A DNA stretch of 64,000 bases from Mesorhizobium tamadayense (GCF_003863365.1 NZ_RQXT01000020.1:1-64000); one strand, 5' to 3'; positions 26,458 through 35,208 are shown, numbered from the stretch's first letter. The notes: generated from the letters alone by a model not told the origin. Numbers and translations: made by a program.

Positions 26458-27240
26458 ATGAGCGCCTACCAGACACTCACGGTCGAAACCTCGGGCCGCG
26501 TCGCGATCGTCACCTTCCGGCGCGCCGACCAGCTCAACGCCATGAACCGGCTGATGCAAGGCGAGATTACCGAGGCCTTCGAGGCGCTGTCCGGCGATGC
26601 GGCCGTCGGTGCGATCGTGGTGACCGGCGAGGGGCGCGGCTTCATGGCCGGCGCCGACATCAAGGAATACGCAGCGCAAACGCCCGCCGAGTTCGACATT
26701 TTCCAGGCTGCCGGCGCGCGCATGTATGCGGCGATCGAGAACAACCCCAAGCCGGTGATCGCGGCGGTCAACGGCTTCGCGTTGGGCGGCGGCATGGAGC
26801 TGGTGCTGTGCTGCGACGTCGTCATCGCCAACCAGTATGCGAAGCTCGGCCTGCCGGAGATCAAGCTCGGGCTGGTCCCCGGCGGTGGCGGCACGCAACG
26901 CAGCGTCGCCAAGCTCGGCCGCAACCGCGCGAATTTCCTGCTGATGACGGGCGCGATCGTGCCGGCTTCCGAATTCGTCAGTGCCGGCCTGGTCAACGAG
27001 ATCGTCGATGTCGACGCCCTGATGCCGCGCGCGCTGGAACTGGCCGGGATGATAGCGGGCGAGCCCGCCGCCGCGATCGAAGGCCTGAAGGCGCTGACGG
27101 CGCACGCCGTGTCGGGCGACCTGGCCGATGGCCTCGCCATGGAGCGCGACATACTGGGCGGGCTCTACCGCAGCGAGATCGGTCAGCGGCGCGTCAAGGA
27201 GTTCGCGGAGAGGAGTGCCGTGAAGAAGGCCGGCTCATGA
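26458..27240 (+). CDS. Enoyl-CoA hydratase/isomerase (crotonase family)
   Basis: A 260-residue crotonase. The oxyanion-hole segments are FMAGADIKEYA and ALGGGMEL, and both catalytic glutamates of true hydratases are present (E in GGGMEL and E in LPEIKLGLVPGGGGTQR). It should therefore hydrate or dehydrate, or cleave, a CoA-bound intermediate rather than only isomerise. The start at ATG 26458 follows the CoA-transferase stop by two bases, and its stop overlaps the next ATG (ATGA). The order CoA-transferase then crotonase argues that CoA activation precedes (de)hydration in the pathway. Confidence 0.92.
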   Translation: MSAYQTLTVETSGRVAIVTFRRADQLNAMNRLMQGEITEAFEALSGDAAVGAIVVTGEGRGFMAGADIKEYAAQTPAEFDIFQAAGARMYAAIENNPKPVIAAVNGFALGGGMELVLCCDVVIANQYAKLGLPEIKLGLVPGGGGTQRSVAKLGRNRANFLLMTGAIVPASEFVSAGLVNEIVDVDALMPRALELAGMIAGEPAAAIEGLKALTAHAVSGDLADGLAMERDILGGLYRSEIGQRRVKEFAERSAVKKAGS

Positions 27241-28250
27241 AGGACGACAACTATCGCGGCGTCGGCTGGGCGCATGGCGCGCTGACCGTCCAGCGGCTCG
27301 GCGCGATGTTGGCGCCGGTGACGTTCGTGCTGGCCGACGGCCGGCAGGTCTCGCCGATGCACATCGCGCCCTGGTCGAGCGAGCCGGCGACGGAAGCGTT
27401 GCCGGGCATCCTGCGCAAATTGCGAGGCGAATGGCCCTGCGTGCCTTTCGGTTACTCGGTGCCTGCCGAGGGATGGTCGGAAAACTGGGCGCGCGTGATG
27501 GGACCGCCGGAGCCGGACGAAGAAGTGCATGGCTATAGCTCCAACCATGACTGGACCTGGCGCGACAGCGGGAGCGGGTCGCTGTCGCTGGTACTAGACT
27601 ATCCCCAGGGGAGCCCGGTCGAGCGCGTCGAGCGGACGGTGAGGCCCGATCCGTCGGCGCCGGCCATCGACATCGAATTCAGGATCGTCGTCCGCCGCGC
27701 CTGCCGCCTGCCGATCGGACTGCATCCGGTGTTCCGGCTGCCGTTCGAGACGGGTGCGGCCGCGCTGGAACTTGGTGGCTTCGATGAAGGCCGCACCTAC
27801 CCGCACGATGTCGAACCCGGCGCGGCGCTGTTTGCCAGGAATAAGACGTTCTTCGAACTGACATCGGTTCCGGCGCGAGCCGGGAGTGCGATCGATGCCT
27901 CGCGGCTGCCGCTGGCCGCCGACACGGAAGAGTTGCTGCAGATCGACGGCGTCGACGGCGAGGCGGCGCTCGCCAACCACGAGGACGGCTACCGGGTGCA
28001 GCTATCCTGGCAAAAGGAGCATTTCCCGAGTCTTCTGCTCTGGTACTCCAATCGCGGCCGCAAGGCGGCGCCCTGGAACGGGCGTCATGTCGCCGTCGGC
28101 ATCGAGCCGATCTGCTCGCCCTTCGGGCTCGGTCCGGCGACCGCGCTGGCCGACAATCCGATCGCGCAATCCGGCATCGCGACGGCGCTGGAATTCTCGC
28201 CCGAAAAACCATTCGTGACCCGCTACCGCATCGAGGCATTCGCGCTGTGA
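27237..28250 (+). CDS. Aldose 1-epimerase-like (galactose mutarotase fold) protein
   Basis: A 337-residue protein of the galactose-mutarotase-like beta-sandwich. Visible family pieces are LPGILRKLRGEWPCVPFG, SSNHDWTW, RRACRLPIGLHPVFRLPF (with the conserved His) and VAVGIEPICSPFG (with a conserved Glu). Members interconvert alpha and beta anomers of aldoses or bind sugars. The presence of a mutarotase fold is direct support that the operon handles a cyclic sugar. Four-base overlaps link it to genes on both sides. Whether it is catalytic or only sugar-binding is open. Confidence 0.82.
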   Translation: MKDDNYRGVGWAHGALTVQRLGAMLAPVTFVLADGRQVSPMHIAPWSSEPATEALPGILRKLRGEWPCVPFGYSVPAEGWSENWARVMGPPEPDEEVHGYSSNHDWTWRDSGSGSLSLVLDYPQGSPVERVERTVRPDPSAPAIDIEFRIVVRRACRLPIGLHPVFRLPFETGAAALELGGFDEGRTYPHDVEPGAALFARNKTFFELTSVPARAGSAIDASRLPLAADTEELLQIDGVDGEAALANHEDGYRVQLSWQKEHFPSLLLWYSNRGRKAAPWNGRHVAVGIEPICSPFGLGPATALADNPIAQSGIATALEFSPEKPFVTRYRIEAFAL

Positions 28251-30034
28251 CGAACCGTGCTGCAATGTCTTTGGTCAAGTCGAACCGGCCGCGCTTCACC
28301 GATATCGAGGGACTGGCCGCCATGGTCGGCCACGGTGACGCCTTTGGCGTCGGGGGCCATCATTTCGCGCGGCTGCCGATCGCATTGCTGCGTGCGATCG
28401 CCAGATACGGCGTCAAGGATCTGCGCTACGTCTCCTGGGCCGGCGGCTTGCCGCTCGAATTGCTGCTCGAGGCGGATGCGGTGGCCGAGATCGACCTCTG
28501 CTTTTCCAGCCTCGACATTTTTGGGGTGCCGCCGAAGTTCCGCGCGGCCGCCGAGAGCGGTGCGGTTCCCGTTCGCGACTGGACGGCGCTGGCCATGATC
28601 CAGGCACTGCGGGCGGCGCAGCAGAACCTGCCGTCGATGCCGTTCCAGCTTCCGCAGGGATCCGACATGCTGGATCGCGTGCCGGGTGCGATCGCCAGGC
28701 CCGATCCGGTTGCCGGGACCGATACCGGATTTGTCCCGCCGCTCAGGCTCGATACGTTCGTCGTGCACGCCCAGCGCGCCGACGAAAGCGGCAACGTGCA
28801 GATCATCGGGCCGCGGGCGCTGGACTTCGCCATGGCAGGTGCGGCGCGCAAGGTGCTGGTCATGGTCGAGGAGATCGTCCCGATCGGGGCGCTGCGGCAG
28901 GACGGCCACCAGAGCATCCTCACCCGCAATCAGGTTTCGGCGATAGCCCTGGCGCCGGGCGGCGCCTACCCGGCCTCGTGCCTGCCCTTCTACGTCACCG
29001 ACTATCAGGCATTATCGGAGGCGTTCGCGACCAAGGAGGCAGCTTTGTCGGACAAGCTCCGCCTGCCTCCGAATGGCCTGCCAGAGCGGCTTCGAGACGC
29101 TGCGAAAGTCAGCGCCGAGACGGTGCTGGCGATGCCGGCGCTCGCGTATGGTGACAGGAAACCGTCCGTTGATGAGATCATTGCCGCCCGGATCGCCGCC
29201 GAGCTCGACAATGAGAGCTTTGCCAGCGCCGGCGCGGTATCGCCGCTCGCCAACGTCGCCTACCGGCTGGCCAAGGCAACGCACGCGCCAGACATGATCA
29301 TCGCGACGATGAGTTGCGGCCACCTCGACATCGTGCCGAGCCCGATGATCCTGTCGCTGATCGAAAGTCTTGATTGCGAGACGGCGGCGGCGCATGCCGG
29401 CGGCGACGACACCTATTCGACCTATTACCAGGCGGGCGCGGTGACGCATGAGATTGTCGGCGCCGCACAGGTCGACCGGCGCGGCCGCGTCAACACCATC
29501 GCGCTGCGCAAACCGAGCGGTGGCATACTGCGGCTGCCCGGGCAGGGCGGCATGGCGGACGTCGCCAACATGCATCGCGATTACCTGCTCTATATTCCCC
29601 GCCATTCCGTTCAATCGCTGGTGGACGAGGTTGAGATCGCAAGTTCGGCGCGTGGGCTGCTGACGCCCGCCGAACGCGAGCCGATGGGCTATCGCACCGG
29701 CAAGGCGCTGGTCTTCACCGATCTCTGCGTCTTCCGGCTCGACCAGGCTTCCAGGGAATTGACCGTCATCGAAACCATGCCGGGCGTTATCCAACAGCAG
29801 ATCCGCGACGCCACCGGATTTGCGGTGACGTTCGATGCCGGTTGCCGGGAGGTGCCTCTGCCGTCCGACGATACACTCGCCGTCCTGCGCAACCGCATCG
29901 ATCCGCTCGGTTTGCGTCGCCTCGAATTCGTCAGCGCGAAGGAACGCGGCGCGCTCATCGCCGAGATCCTCGCCGCCGACCGCGCCATGGTCGAGCATTG
30001 CATCGCCGCCCAAAGATCGCCTGTCGCAAGCTGA
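28247..30034 (+). CDS. Fused class I CoA-transferase-fold protein lacking the canonical catalytic Glu
   Basis: A 595-residue chain with an alpha-like half (about 1-290: KFRAAAESGAVPVRDWTALA, PRALDFAMAGAARKVLVMVEEIVP) and a beta-like half (about 310-560: LAKATHAPDM, RLPGQGGMADVANMH, GKALVFTDLCVFRLD, MPGVIQQQIRDATGFAV). Class I enzymes use a Glu in a YESG-type motif after THAP; here the stretch reads ATMSCG (Met355, Ser356, Cys357). No Glu is there. It may be a CoA-thioester hydrolase or C-C hydrolase of the same fold, as IpdAB is in steroid breakdown, or a diverged transferase. The start is GTG 28247 (overlapping the previous stop) or ATG 28265. Confidence 0.8.
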   Translation: MTNRAAMSLVKSNRPRFTDIEGLAAMVGHGDAFGVGGHHFARLPIALLRAIARYGVKDLRYVSWAGGLPLELLLEADAVAEIDLCFSSLDIFGVPPKFRAAAESGAVPVRDWTALAMIQALRAAQQNLPSMPFQLPQGSDMLDRVPGAIARPDPVAGTDTGFVPPLRLDTFVVHAQRADESGNVQIIGPRALDFAMAGAARKVLVMVEEIVPIGALRQDGHQSILTRNQVSAIALAPGGAYPASCLPFYVTDYQALSEAFATKEAALSDKLRLPPNGLPERLRDAAKVSAETVLAMPALAYGDRKPSVDEIIAARIAAELDNESFASAGAVSPLANVAYRLAKATHAPDMIIATMSCGHLDIVPSPMILSLIESLDCETAAAHAGGDDTYSTYYQAGAVTHEIVGAAQVDRRGRVNTIALRKPSGGILRLPGQGGMADVANMHRDYLLYIPRHSVQSLVDEVEIASSARGLLTPAEREPMGYRTGKALVFTDLCVFRLDQASRELTVIETMPGVIQQQIRDATGFAVTFDAGCREVPLPSDDTLAVLRNRIDPLGLRRLEFVSAKERGALIAEILAADRAMVEHCIAAQRSPVAS

Positions 30035-30044
30035 GGAGCGCTCC

Positions 30045-30881
30045 ATGGCAAAGCCGTTGCTCGATATGTCCGCCGCGCGCGTCTTCTTCGACGGCATCTT
30101 CACCAGCCCGCGCGTCGCGCATCCGGAAGGCGTGGCTGTCCACCGCGATGGTTCGATCTGGTGCGGCACCGAAACCGGCGATCTCCTGAGGCTGGCCGCC
30201 GACGGCAGCTCCGTCGAGCGCATGGGCGGCACGGATGGCTTTCTGCTCGGCATCGCCTTCGACAGCGCGGGGAACTGTTTCGCCTGCGATCTGAAGCATG
30301 CCGCGATCTTTCGCCGGGACGCCGCGACGGGCCGCATGGAGCGCTTCGCTTCCGCGGGCATCCACGTGCCCAACTATCCGGTCGTCGACGAGGCGAGGGG
30401 CTGGCTTTACGTTTCCGATAGCGTTGGCGAGGACAACCGTTCCGGCATCTTCCGCTACGATCTCAAGACCGGCGAGGGCGGCCTGTGGTGCCGGGAGGCC
30501 ATGTCCTTCGCCAATGGCATGGCCATGGCGCTAGACGGCAATGGACTTTACGTGGTCGAAAGCCACGCGCGGTGCATCAGCTACGTGCCGATCCTCGCCA
30601 ACGGCGCAGCAGGGGCCAGGCAGGTCGTCGTCGAAGACGTGCGCAATGTCCCGGACGGCGTCGCCTTGGCGCCTGACGGCTCGCTGTTCATCTCATGCTA
30701 CGAGCCAAGCCGGATCTATCGCTGGCGAAAGGACCGACGTCTTGAAGTGCTGATCGAGGACCCAGCGGCGACGACACTGGCGCACCCCACCAACATCGCC
30801 TTCAAGGGCGACAAGCTCTACACCGCAAATCTTGGCCGCTGGCACATCACCGAGATCGATCTGGCGGCAATTCCAAGCTGA
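30045..30881 (+). CDS. SMP-30/gluconolactonase-family lactonase
   Basis: A 278-residue six-bladed beta-propeller of the SMP-30/gluconolactonase/LRE-like family, which hydrolyses sugar lactones to aldonic acids with a divalent metal. Metal-ligand motifs visible are HPEGVAV (Glu), IHVPNYPVVDEARG (Asn), SFANGMAMALDG (Asn) and NVPDGVALAPDGSLF (Asp). It is last in the 13-kb operon, 10 bases after the CoA-transferase-fold gene with GAGGAG before the ATG. With the SDR and the mutarotase-like protein it completes an oxidative aldose to aldonate entry route. Confidence 0.88.
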   Translation: MAKPLLDMSAARVFFDGIFTSPRVAHPEGVAVHRDGSIWCGTETGDLLRLAADGSSVERMGGTDGFLLGIAFDSAGNCFACDLKHAAIFRRDAATGRMERFASAGIHVPNYPVVDEARGWLYVSDSVGEDNRSGIFRYDLKTGEGGLWCREAMSFANGMAMALDGNGLYVVESHARCISYVPILANGAAGARQVVVEDVRNVPDGVALAPDGSLFISCYEPSRIYRWRKDRRLEVLIEDPAATTLAHPTNIAFKGDKLYTANLGRWHITEIDLAAIPS

Positions 30882-30989
30882 GCCGTTTGGCTGACCGACG
30901 CCGGGCACATCCTCCGGCCTTTTCGACTTCCAGCGTCAGGCGTGGTCCAAGCTCACCGCTCCATGGCGGTGAGTTACGCCAATTGCCGC

Positions 30990-31695
30990 CGTGGTTTGCG
31001 CGCTACCGGTGGCGCGCTGACTGGAGTAATCCCATCCGAGAAGATCGACGTCTGACCGGCGAACGACATCGACGCCGCAGGGCAGGGCGCGACGGCGCGC
31101 GAGGCCTTGCCGAACAGCCTCGGGCCGCTGATCCGCGACCTCGACTGGGATGAGGACCAGCGGCTGGCCGACTAGCTCGCCGTCGTCGATCAGCTTCGCA
31201 GCGAAAACATGCCGGCGGTGCTGGCCGCCGCGATCGCCTGGGAGGCCTGGCAAGACATCGAGCCGCTGCAGCATCAGCATTGGCTCGGCACGCTGCTGGT
31301 TGCCGCTTTGCTCAGGGAAGGCGGTAAGGTTAGCTCGCATCTTTTTGCTCTCAACTCGGGAATGCGTTTGATTGCCCGGGAACGGCGCAAAAGCCGCGGT
31401 CCGGACCACCCCGCTGCAGGCCGCGCTCGACGCTTTTGCGGAGGCCGCCGCAGCCGGGCTGAAGGAACTCGATCGGCTGGCGCTGGCCAGAGCCCAGATG
31501 GAACGCAGGCTCAGGAACCGGCGAAAGAATTCGAGCCTGCCGGCGCTGATCGAGCTGGTGCTGGCGCGGCCGGTGGTGTCGGCGGGATTGATCGGGGGCG
31601 AGCTCAAGGTCAGCCAGCGCGCCGCGCTCGGCCTCGTCGCCGAACTCGGCGTTCGGTAGGTGACCGGCAGGGGACGCTACCGGGCGTGGGGATCC
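30990..31695 (+). pseudogene. Decayed RHE_PE00001/DUF1612-HTH family gene
   Basis: Translation of this stretch in two frames recovers the C-terminal two thirds of a protein known from rhizobial plasmids and chromosomes (DUF1612 plus a helix-turn-helix). Recognisable pieces are GVIPSEKIDV, LIRDLDWDEDQRLAD, VLAAAIAWEAWQDIEPLQ, then ALDAFAEAAAAGLKELDRL, QMERRLRNRRKNSSLPAL, VLARPVVSAGLI and GRGRYRAWGSF. It is interrupted by an in-frame TGA near 31053, TAG at 31173, a frameshift near 31400 and TAG at 31657. The N-terminus is missing. It is therefore not functional. Family identity is from memory of these motifs. Confidence 0.82.
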
Positions 31696-31934
31696 TTTGA
31701 TACTCCTGTCCGTGCGGCGGTGCTTGTCTCGCCACCGATCTCGGCCGTGCTGCGGCCCGCTCGTCTTTCGGATCCCACGCGCCTGAATGGGCTGGTCAGA
31801 CCGCATCGTCCGGGTGCATAGTTATGTCCGGGACTTCGCGGGCGGTACTGTCCGCAGCAATGCCATTGCCCGGTCCCGTCTTTGTGCTGCATCCGTCCGC
31901 GATCCCGATGGGACCAGGCCACATGGAGGCTACC

Positions 31935-32372
31935 ATGCTGGTAAGGGAAGCGATGACGGGCGAAGTACGCTGGTACTCCCCCGATACGCCGATCCAGGAA
32001 GTCGCGCGCGTCATGCGTGATGAAGGTATCGGTTGCGTGCCGATCGGCGAGAACGATCGGCTCGTTGGCATGATCACGGATCGCGACATCACCTGCCGCG
32101 GCGTGGCCGCGGGCGAACGCCTCGATGCGTTGACGTGCCGCGCGGTGATGTCGCCCGGCATATTCTTCTGTTTCGAGGACCAGACCCTGGAGCAGGCGCT
32201 TGGGCAAATGCAGGAGCGCCAGGTGCATCACCTTCCAGTGCTCAACCGGCAGAAGCGGATGACGGGCCTCATCTCGCTGGGTGATATCGCTCTGAAGGGC
32301 GAAAGTTCGATCCTCGCGCCGCTTGCCAAAATCGCCGCACGCGACGCTGAACGGCACCTGCAAGCCGCCTGA
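31935..32372 (+). CDS. Tandem CBS-domain protein
   Basis: A 145-residue protein consisting only of two CBS domains: VREAMTGEVRWYSPDTPIQEVARVM with GCVPIGENDRLVGMITDRDI (first), and VMSPGIFFCFEDQTLEQALGQM with HHLPVLNRQKRMTGLISLGDI (second), each given here in pieces. Paired CBS domains bind adenine nucleotides (AMP, ATP, NAD or SAM) and act as energy sensors. GGAGG is five bases before the ATG at 31935; earlier in-frame ATGs lack sites. The 235 bases between this gene and the pseudogene hold nothing recognisable. A second stand-alone CBS protein lies behind nuoI at 39586. Confidence 0.9.
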   Translation: MLVREAMTGEVRWYSPDTPIQEVARVMRDEGIGCVPIGENDRLVGMITDRDITCRGVAAGERLDALTCRAVMSPGIFFCFEDQTLEQALGQMQERQVHHLPVLNRQKRMTGLISLGDIALKGESSILAPLAKIAARDAERHLQAA

Positions 32373-32939
32373 GGTTTTCAGGGACGCTTGCGTCAAATAG
32401 ACGGGGGCGGCATGCGCTTAGCGGGGACCAGGCACGCCGCCCTCAAGGTCAATCGGCGTGGGAACCCCGCGCCGATCCGCACAACAGGCCGAAGACCGAG
32501 GTGCCTATGGAAATGGCAAAGGCGTCGGACGTCCTGCCGATTCTACTGTAGGATCGCCATCCGCGCGTCTGCGCCATGCGTGGTTTGTGATGCGGGACGC
32601 GGCAGCGAACGGCGCCTCTACCAGGAATCAGGTATCAAGGGTGCCTTGAGATATTGCGCATCGCCCTTTGCGGCCGTCGCCTTCATGAGCGCGACTGCCT
32701 AAACACCTGTGTCGGTTCCCGATCAGCAGGCTGCAGGCCCCGGGACGGCCTCCCATTGCCCCCTGCCTAAATAGTTTCATCTGCCAATGCTACCGACCAC
32801 TCCCGTCAGCGGCCTATGGGCGGTTCTCGCATCACGCCGGCGGGTGATCTGGCGGGACGAGACATAGCTGAACGACTTGGGCGCCGAGCACCCAAGCCCG
32901 GCGCCGACTTCGATCACCCGCGCGTCAGCAAAGTGGCGG
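32373..32939. other. 567 bases without a recognisable gene
   Basis: Short frames occur (for example 32388-32702 and 32816-33007 on +), but they are Arg/Ala-rich, lack ribosome sites and resemble no family I know. With pseudogenes on both sides this may be decayed coding DNA. No repeat ends, att-like duplication or tRNA was seen. Confidence 0.4.
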
Positions 32940-33233
32940 TCAGGCCATCTTTGCCAATATCTTGGTCATATCTGCCGTGTCGAATGCCCTCAGCGTCTCA
33001 GTTCTGATGTTGCCCATTGATGCGATTGATAAGGCTAGTGCGGTCGCAGCAATGTCGTCCTCTGCTTCGGCAATCACTACGACATCATGTTTGCCAAGCG
33101 TCCACAATAGAGTGTGAACCTTCACCCCGCTTTTGCTGGCCATCGCCTTGAAGGCCTCAGCCCGCTTCTGAGTATCCTTTATAGTCCTGATACCTTGATC
33201 GGTGAAATTCGACAGTAATACGTAATGAGCCAT
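32940..33233 (-). CDS. GYD-domain protein
   Basis: A 97-residue small protein of the GYD family (alpha/beta ferredoxin-like fold). It shows the usual layout: YVLLSNFTDQGIRTIKDTQKR, then SGVKVHTLLWTLGKHDVVVIAEAEDD in two strands, then a helix ending IRTETLRAFD. Its biochemical role is unknown. GYD genes are common near stress-related and respiratory genes in rhizobia. GGGAGGA precedes the ATG at 33233; the longer open frame upstream is not part of the family. Confidence 0.88.
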   Translation of the reverse strand: MAHYVLLSNFTDQGIRTIKDTQKRAEAFKAMASKSGVKVHTLLWTLGKHDVVVIAEAEDDIAATALALSIASMGNIRTETLRAFDTADMTKILAKMA

Positions 33234-33635
33234 TGGTTCCTCCCACAATGGAGAACCGGCCGGGCGCTCACGGCGCGTCCGCCGTTCCCGGAACCACGAT
33301 AGCACGAGCCGGGTGCGCGAACCACAGGCGGTCAAGAAACGACAACGGCGCTCGGTGGCGTGTCGACCACATAGCACTTCTTCGTTGCGGCATCTCAGCC
33401 ATGACGTGCGGCGCACTGTCACCGACGTCCAACGGCAGAATCGCGATCTGCTGCAGTCGGCTCATCAATCGCCGGATTCCCCAAGGGGTGGGTCATTCTC
33501 GATCAGTTGCGGAGAAGATCGATCCCGATCTGTACGAGGCAGCCCAGGTGGCAGATATTGGTCAGCAGGCGTGCCGTCCACATGACCTGGACCGCCAGGT
33601 CGAGACGGCCGACATGAGCCGACAAAGTCCAAGCT
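33234..33635. other. 402 bases without an assigned gene
   Basis: Upstream of the GYD gene (minus) and of the NDUFA9-like pseudogene (plus). A hydrophobic minus-strand peptide of about 48 codons (stop near 33503) is present but has no site or family. Both promoters of the flanking genes should lie here; no clear boxes were found. Confidence 0.35.
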
Positions 33636-34555
33636 ATGGCTGCCATGAACCATCGCGTCGTCACCGTGTTCGGTGGAACCGGGTTTCTCGGCCGCCGCGT
33701 TGTTTCGGCGTCTCCGCGACGGTGGGTTATTCGTTCGGATTGCATCAAGACATCCGGAGCGGGCCAAGAAGTTGTTCGGTTCCGATGATCCGCAACTTCA
33801 ACCTTCGAAGCCGATATCCATGATGAGCGGGCGATCGCCGATGCACCTGCAGGTGCTTACGGCGTTGTAAATGCCGTCAGTCTTTACGTCGAGCAGGGAC
33901 GGGAGACCTTTCACTCCGTGCATGTCGAGTCGGCCCGGCGGGTTGCGGCTCAAGCACACCGAGCTGGCGTCGAACGGCTCGTTCACGTTTCGGGAATCGG
34001 CTCCGATGTGCCTCGCCGTCGCTCTACATTCGCAAGCGTGGCGACGGCGAACTGCCGGCGCGTGCCGCGTTTGCTGACGCCACCATCATCCGCCCGGCGG
34101 TGATGTTCGGACCGGATGACGCGTTTCTCACGATTATCCTCAAGCTTCTGCGTCGGCTTCCAATCTATCCGATGTTCGGTCGCGGCCTGACTCGATTGCA
34201 GCCGGCCTATGTGGGCGATGTGGCAGAGGCGACTGCAAGAGCGCTGCAGGGGACGGAAACGCATGCGATCACGTATGAGTGCGGCGGTCCTCGCATCTAC
34301 TCTTATGAGGAATTTCTCAGAGCCGTTGCGCACCAATCCGACCTTAGACCCATACTGGTCCCAGTGCCATTTGCAGCTTGGCACGCACTCGCATGGGCCG
34401 CGGAAATGCTTGCGAGTCCGCCCGTCACTCGGAATCAAGTGGAACTGATGCAGGTCGACAACGTGTCATCGCCGCAGATGCCCGGATTTGAAGAATTTGG
34501 CATTTCGCCACATCCGGTTGAGGAAATACTCCAGGAGATGTTGCGTAATCCCTGA
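33636..34555 (+). pseudogene. Frameshifted complex I NDUFA9-like NAD(P)-binding protein
   Basis: Three frames must be joined to read this atypical SDR of the NDUFA9/NmrA type. The segments are RVVTVFGGTGFLGRRVV (nucleotide-binding GxxGxxG, frame of 33636), then LFVRIASRHPERAKKLFGSD, then YGVVNAVSLYVEQG and HVESARRVAAQAHRAGVERL, then ATIIRPAVMFGPDDAFL through VEEILQEMLRNP (intact from 34100). Shifts fall near 33701, 33805 and 34015. In alphaproteobacteria this protein is often linked to complex I, and a nuo cluster begins 3.4 kb away. Either a decayed gene or sequencing indels. Confidence 0.82.
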
Positions 34556-34672
34556 TCAACGAGCCTTCTTGCGTACTCAGGCGCCACGATTGAGTGTCCG
34601 AAATCGCGCTAACCGGCCAATCGTGAATGCGAACTTTGGACCCATTCCGGCCGTTGGGTGCCGGGTGCCTCT

Positions 34673-35008
34673 CTATGAACCGGCGATGAGGTTGATCTTC
34701 GCGGCCATGATGAAGTCATTCTCGTGCAATCCCTTGATCTTGTGAGTCTGCAGCGAAACTGTCGCATAACCCCAGCCGAAACAGATGTCGGGATGATGCC
34801 CTTCTTCTTCCGCCAATCGGGCAACTTCGTCGACGAAGCCGAGCGATTGACGGAAATCCGCAAATTTGAAGTTGCGGCGCAGCAGGTGCGCCTCCTCCAG
34901 TTCCCAGCCAGGGGTCTGGGACAGGTAGCCCTCGGCTGCCTCCTGCGTTAGCGGCGCAACGCCGCCGCGGCAGGGCGTACAGGTTTTCTGAGCAATACCA
35001 TCGGTCAT
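34673..35008 (-). CDS. 4a-hydroxytetrahydrobiopterin dehydratase (pterin carbinolamine dehydratase)
   Basis: A 111-residue protein of the PCD/DCoH family, which dehydrates 4a-hydroxy-tetrahydrobiopterin after aromatic amino-acid hydroxylation. The signature is clear: WELEEAHLLRRNFKF, then EEGHHPDICFGWGYATVSL and QTHKIKGLHENDFIMA, carrying the catalytic His pair and the TH...GL..ND motif. No phenylalanine hydroxylase is in the window, so its partner may be elsewhere, or it may act on a molybdopterin-type substrate as proposed for some bacterial members. The ATG at 35008 follows an AAGGGAGG site. Confidence 0.93.
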   Translation of the reverse strand: MTDGIAQKTCTPCRGGVAPLTQEAAEGYLSQTPGWELEEAHLLRRNFKFADFRQSLGFVDEVARLAEEEGHHPDICFGWGYATVSLQTHKIKGLHENDFIMAAKINLIAGS

Positions 35009-35052
35009 GACAACCTCCCTTCGTGCTCATTCCGGGCGTAGCGATCGCGTTT

Positions 35053-35208
35053 TCATCTCGCCCGGTATTTGCTCGCATAGTGCTTTGCAAGAGCCTTGCG
35101 AATCTGCTCGGCAAGGCGCTTGTTGCCGGTCTTCGCCCGCGCCTTGTCATCGCCTTTTTGCAGCTTCGGCAGATCGGCGCCCGGGCCTCGTTTCGTTGAT
35201 TTGCGCAT
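35053..35208 (-). CDS. Small basic hypothetical protein (51 residues)
   Basis: An open frame ATG 35208 to TGA 35053 encodes 51 residues with about one third Lys/Arg: MRKSTKRGPG at the start, KALAKHYASKYRAR at the end. It predicts a mostly helical, nucleic-acid-binding-like peptide. It sits between the pterin dehydratase and the SAM hydroxide adenosyltransferase genes on the same strand. There is no strong ribosome site (TTGATCTATTGCG upstream), and I do not recognise a family, so it could be a chance frame; the lack of Arg/Ala shadow composition and the sensible placement favour a real gene. Confidence 0.5.
   Translation of the reverse strand: MRKSTKRGPGADLPKLQKGDDKARAKTGNKRLAEQIRKALAKHYASKYRAR

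Noticed and set aside
33503..33748. Hydrophobic minus-strand frame of up to 81 codons
   Set aside because: No ribosome site, overlaps the start of the NDUFA9-like pseudogene, no family resemblance.
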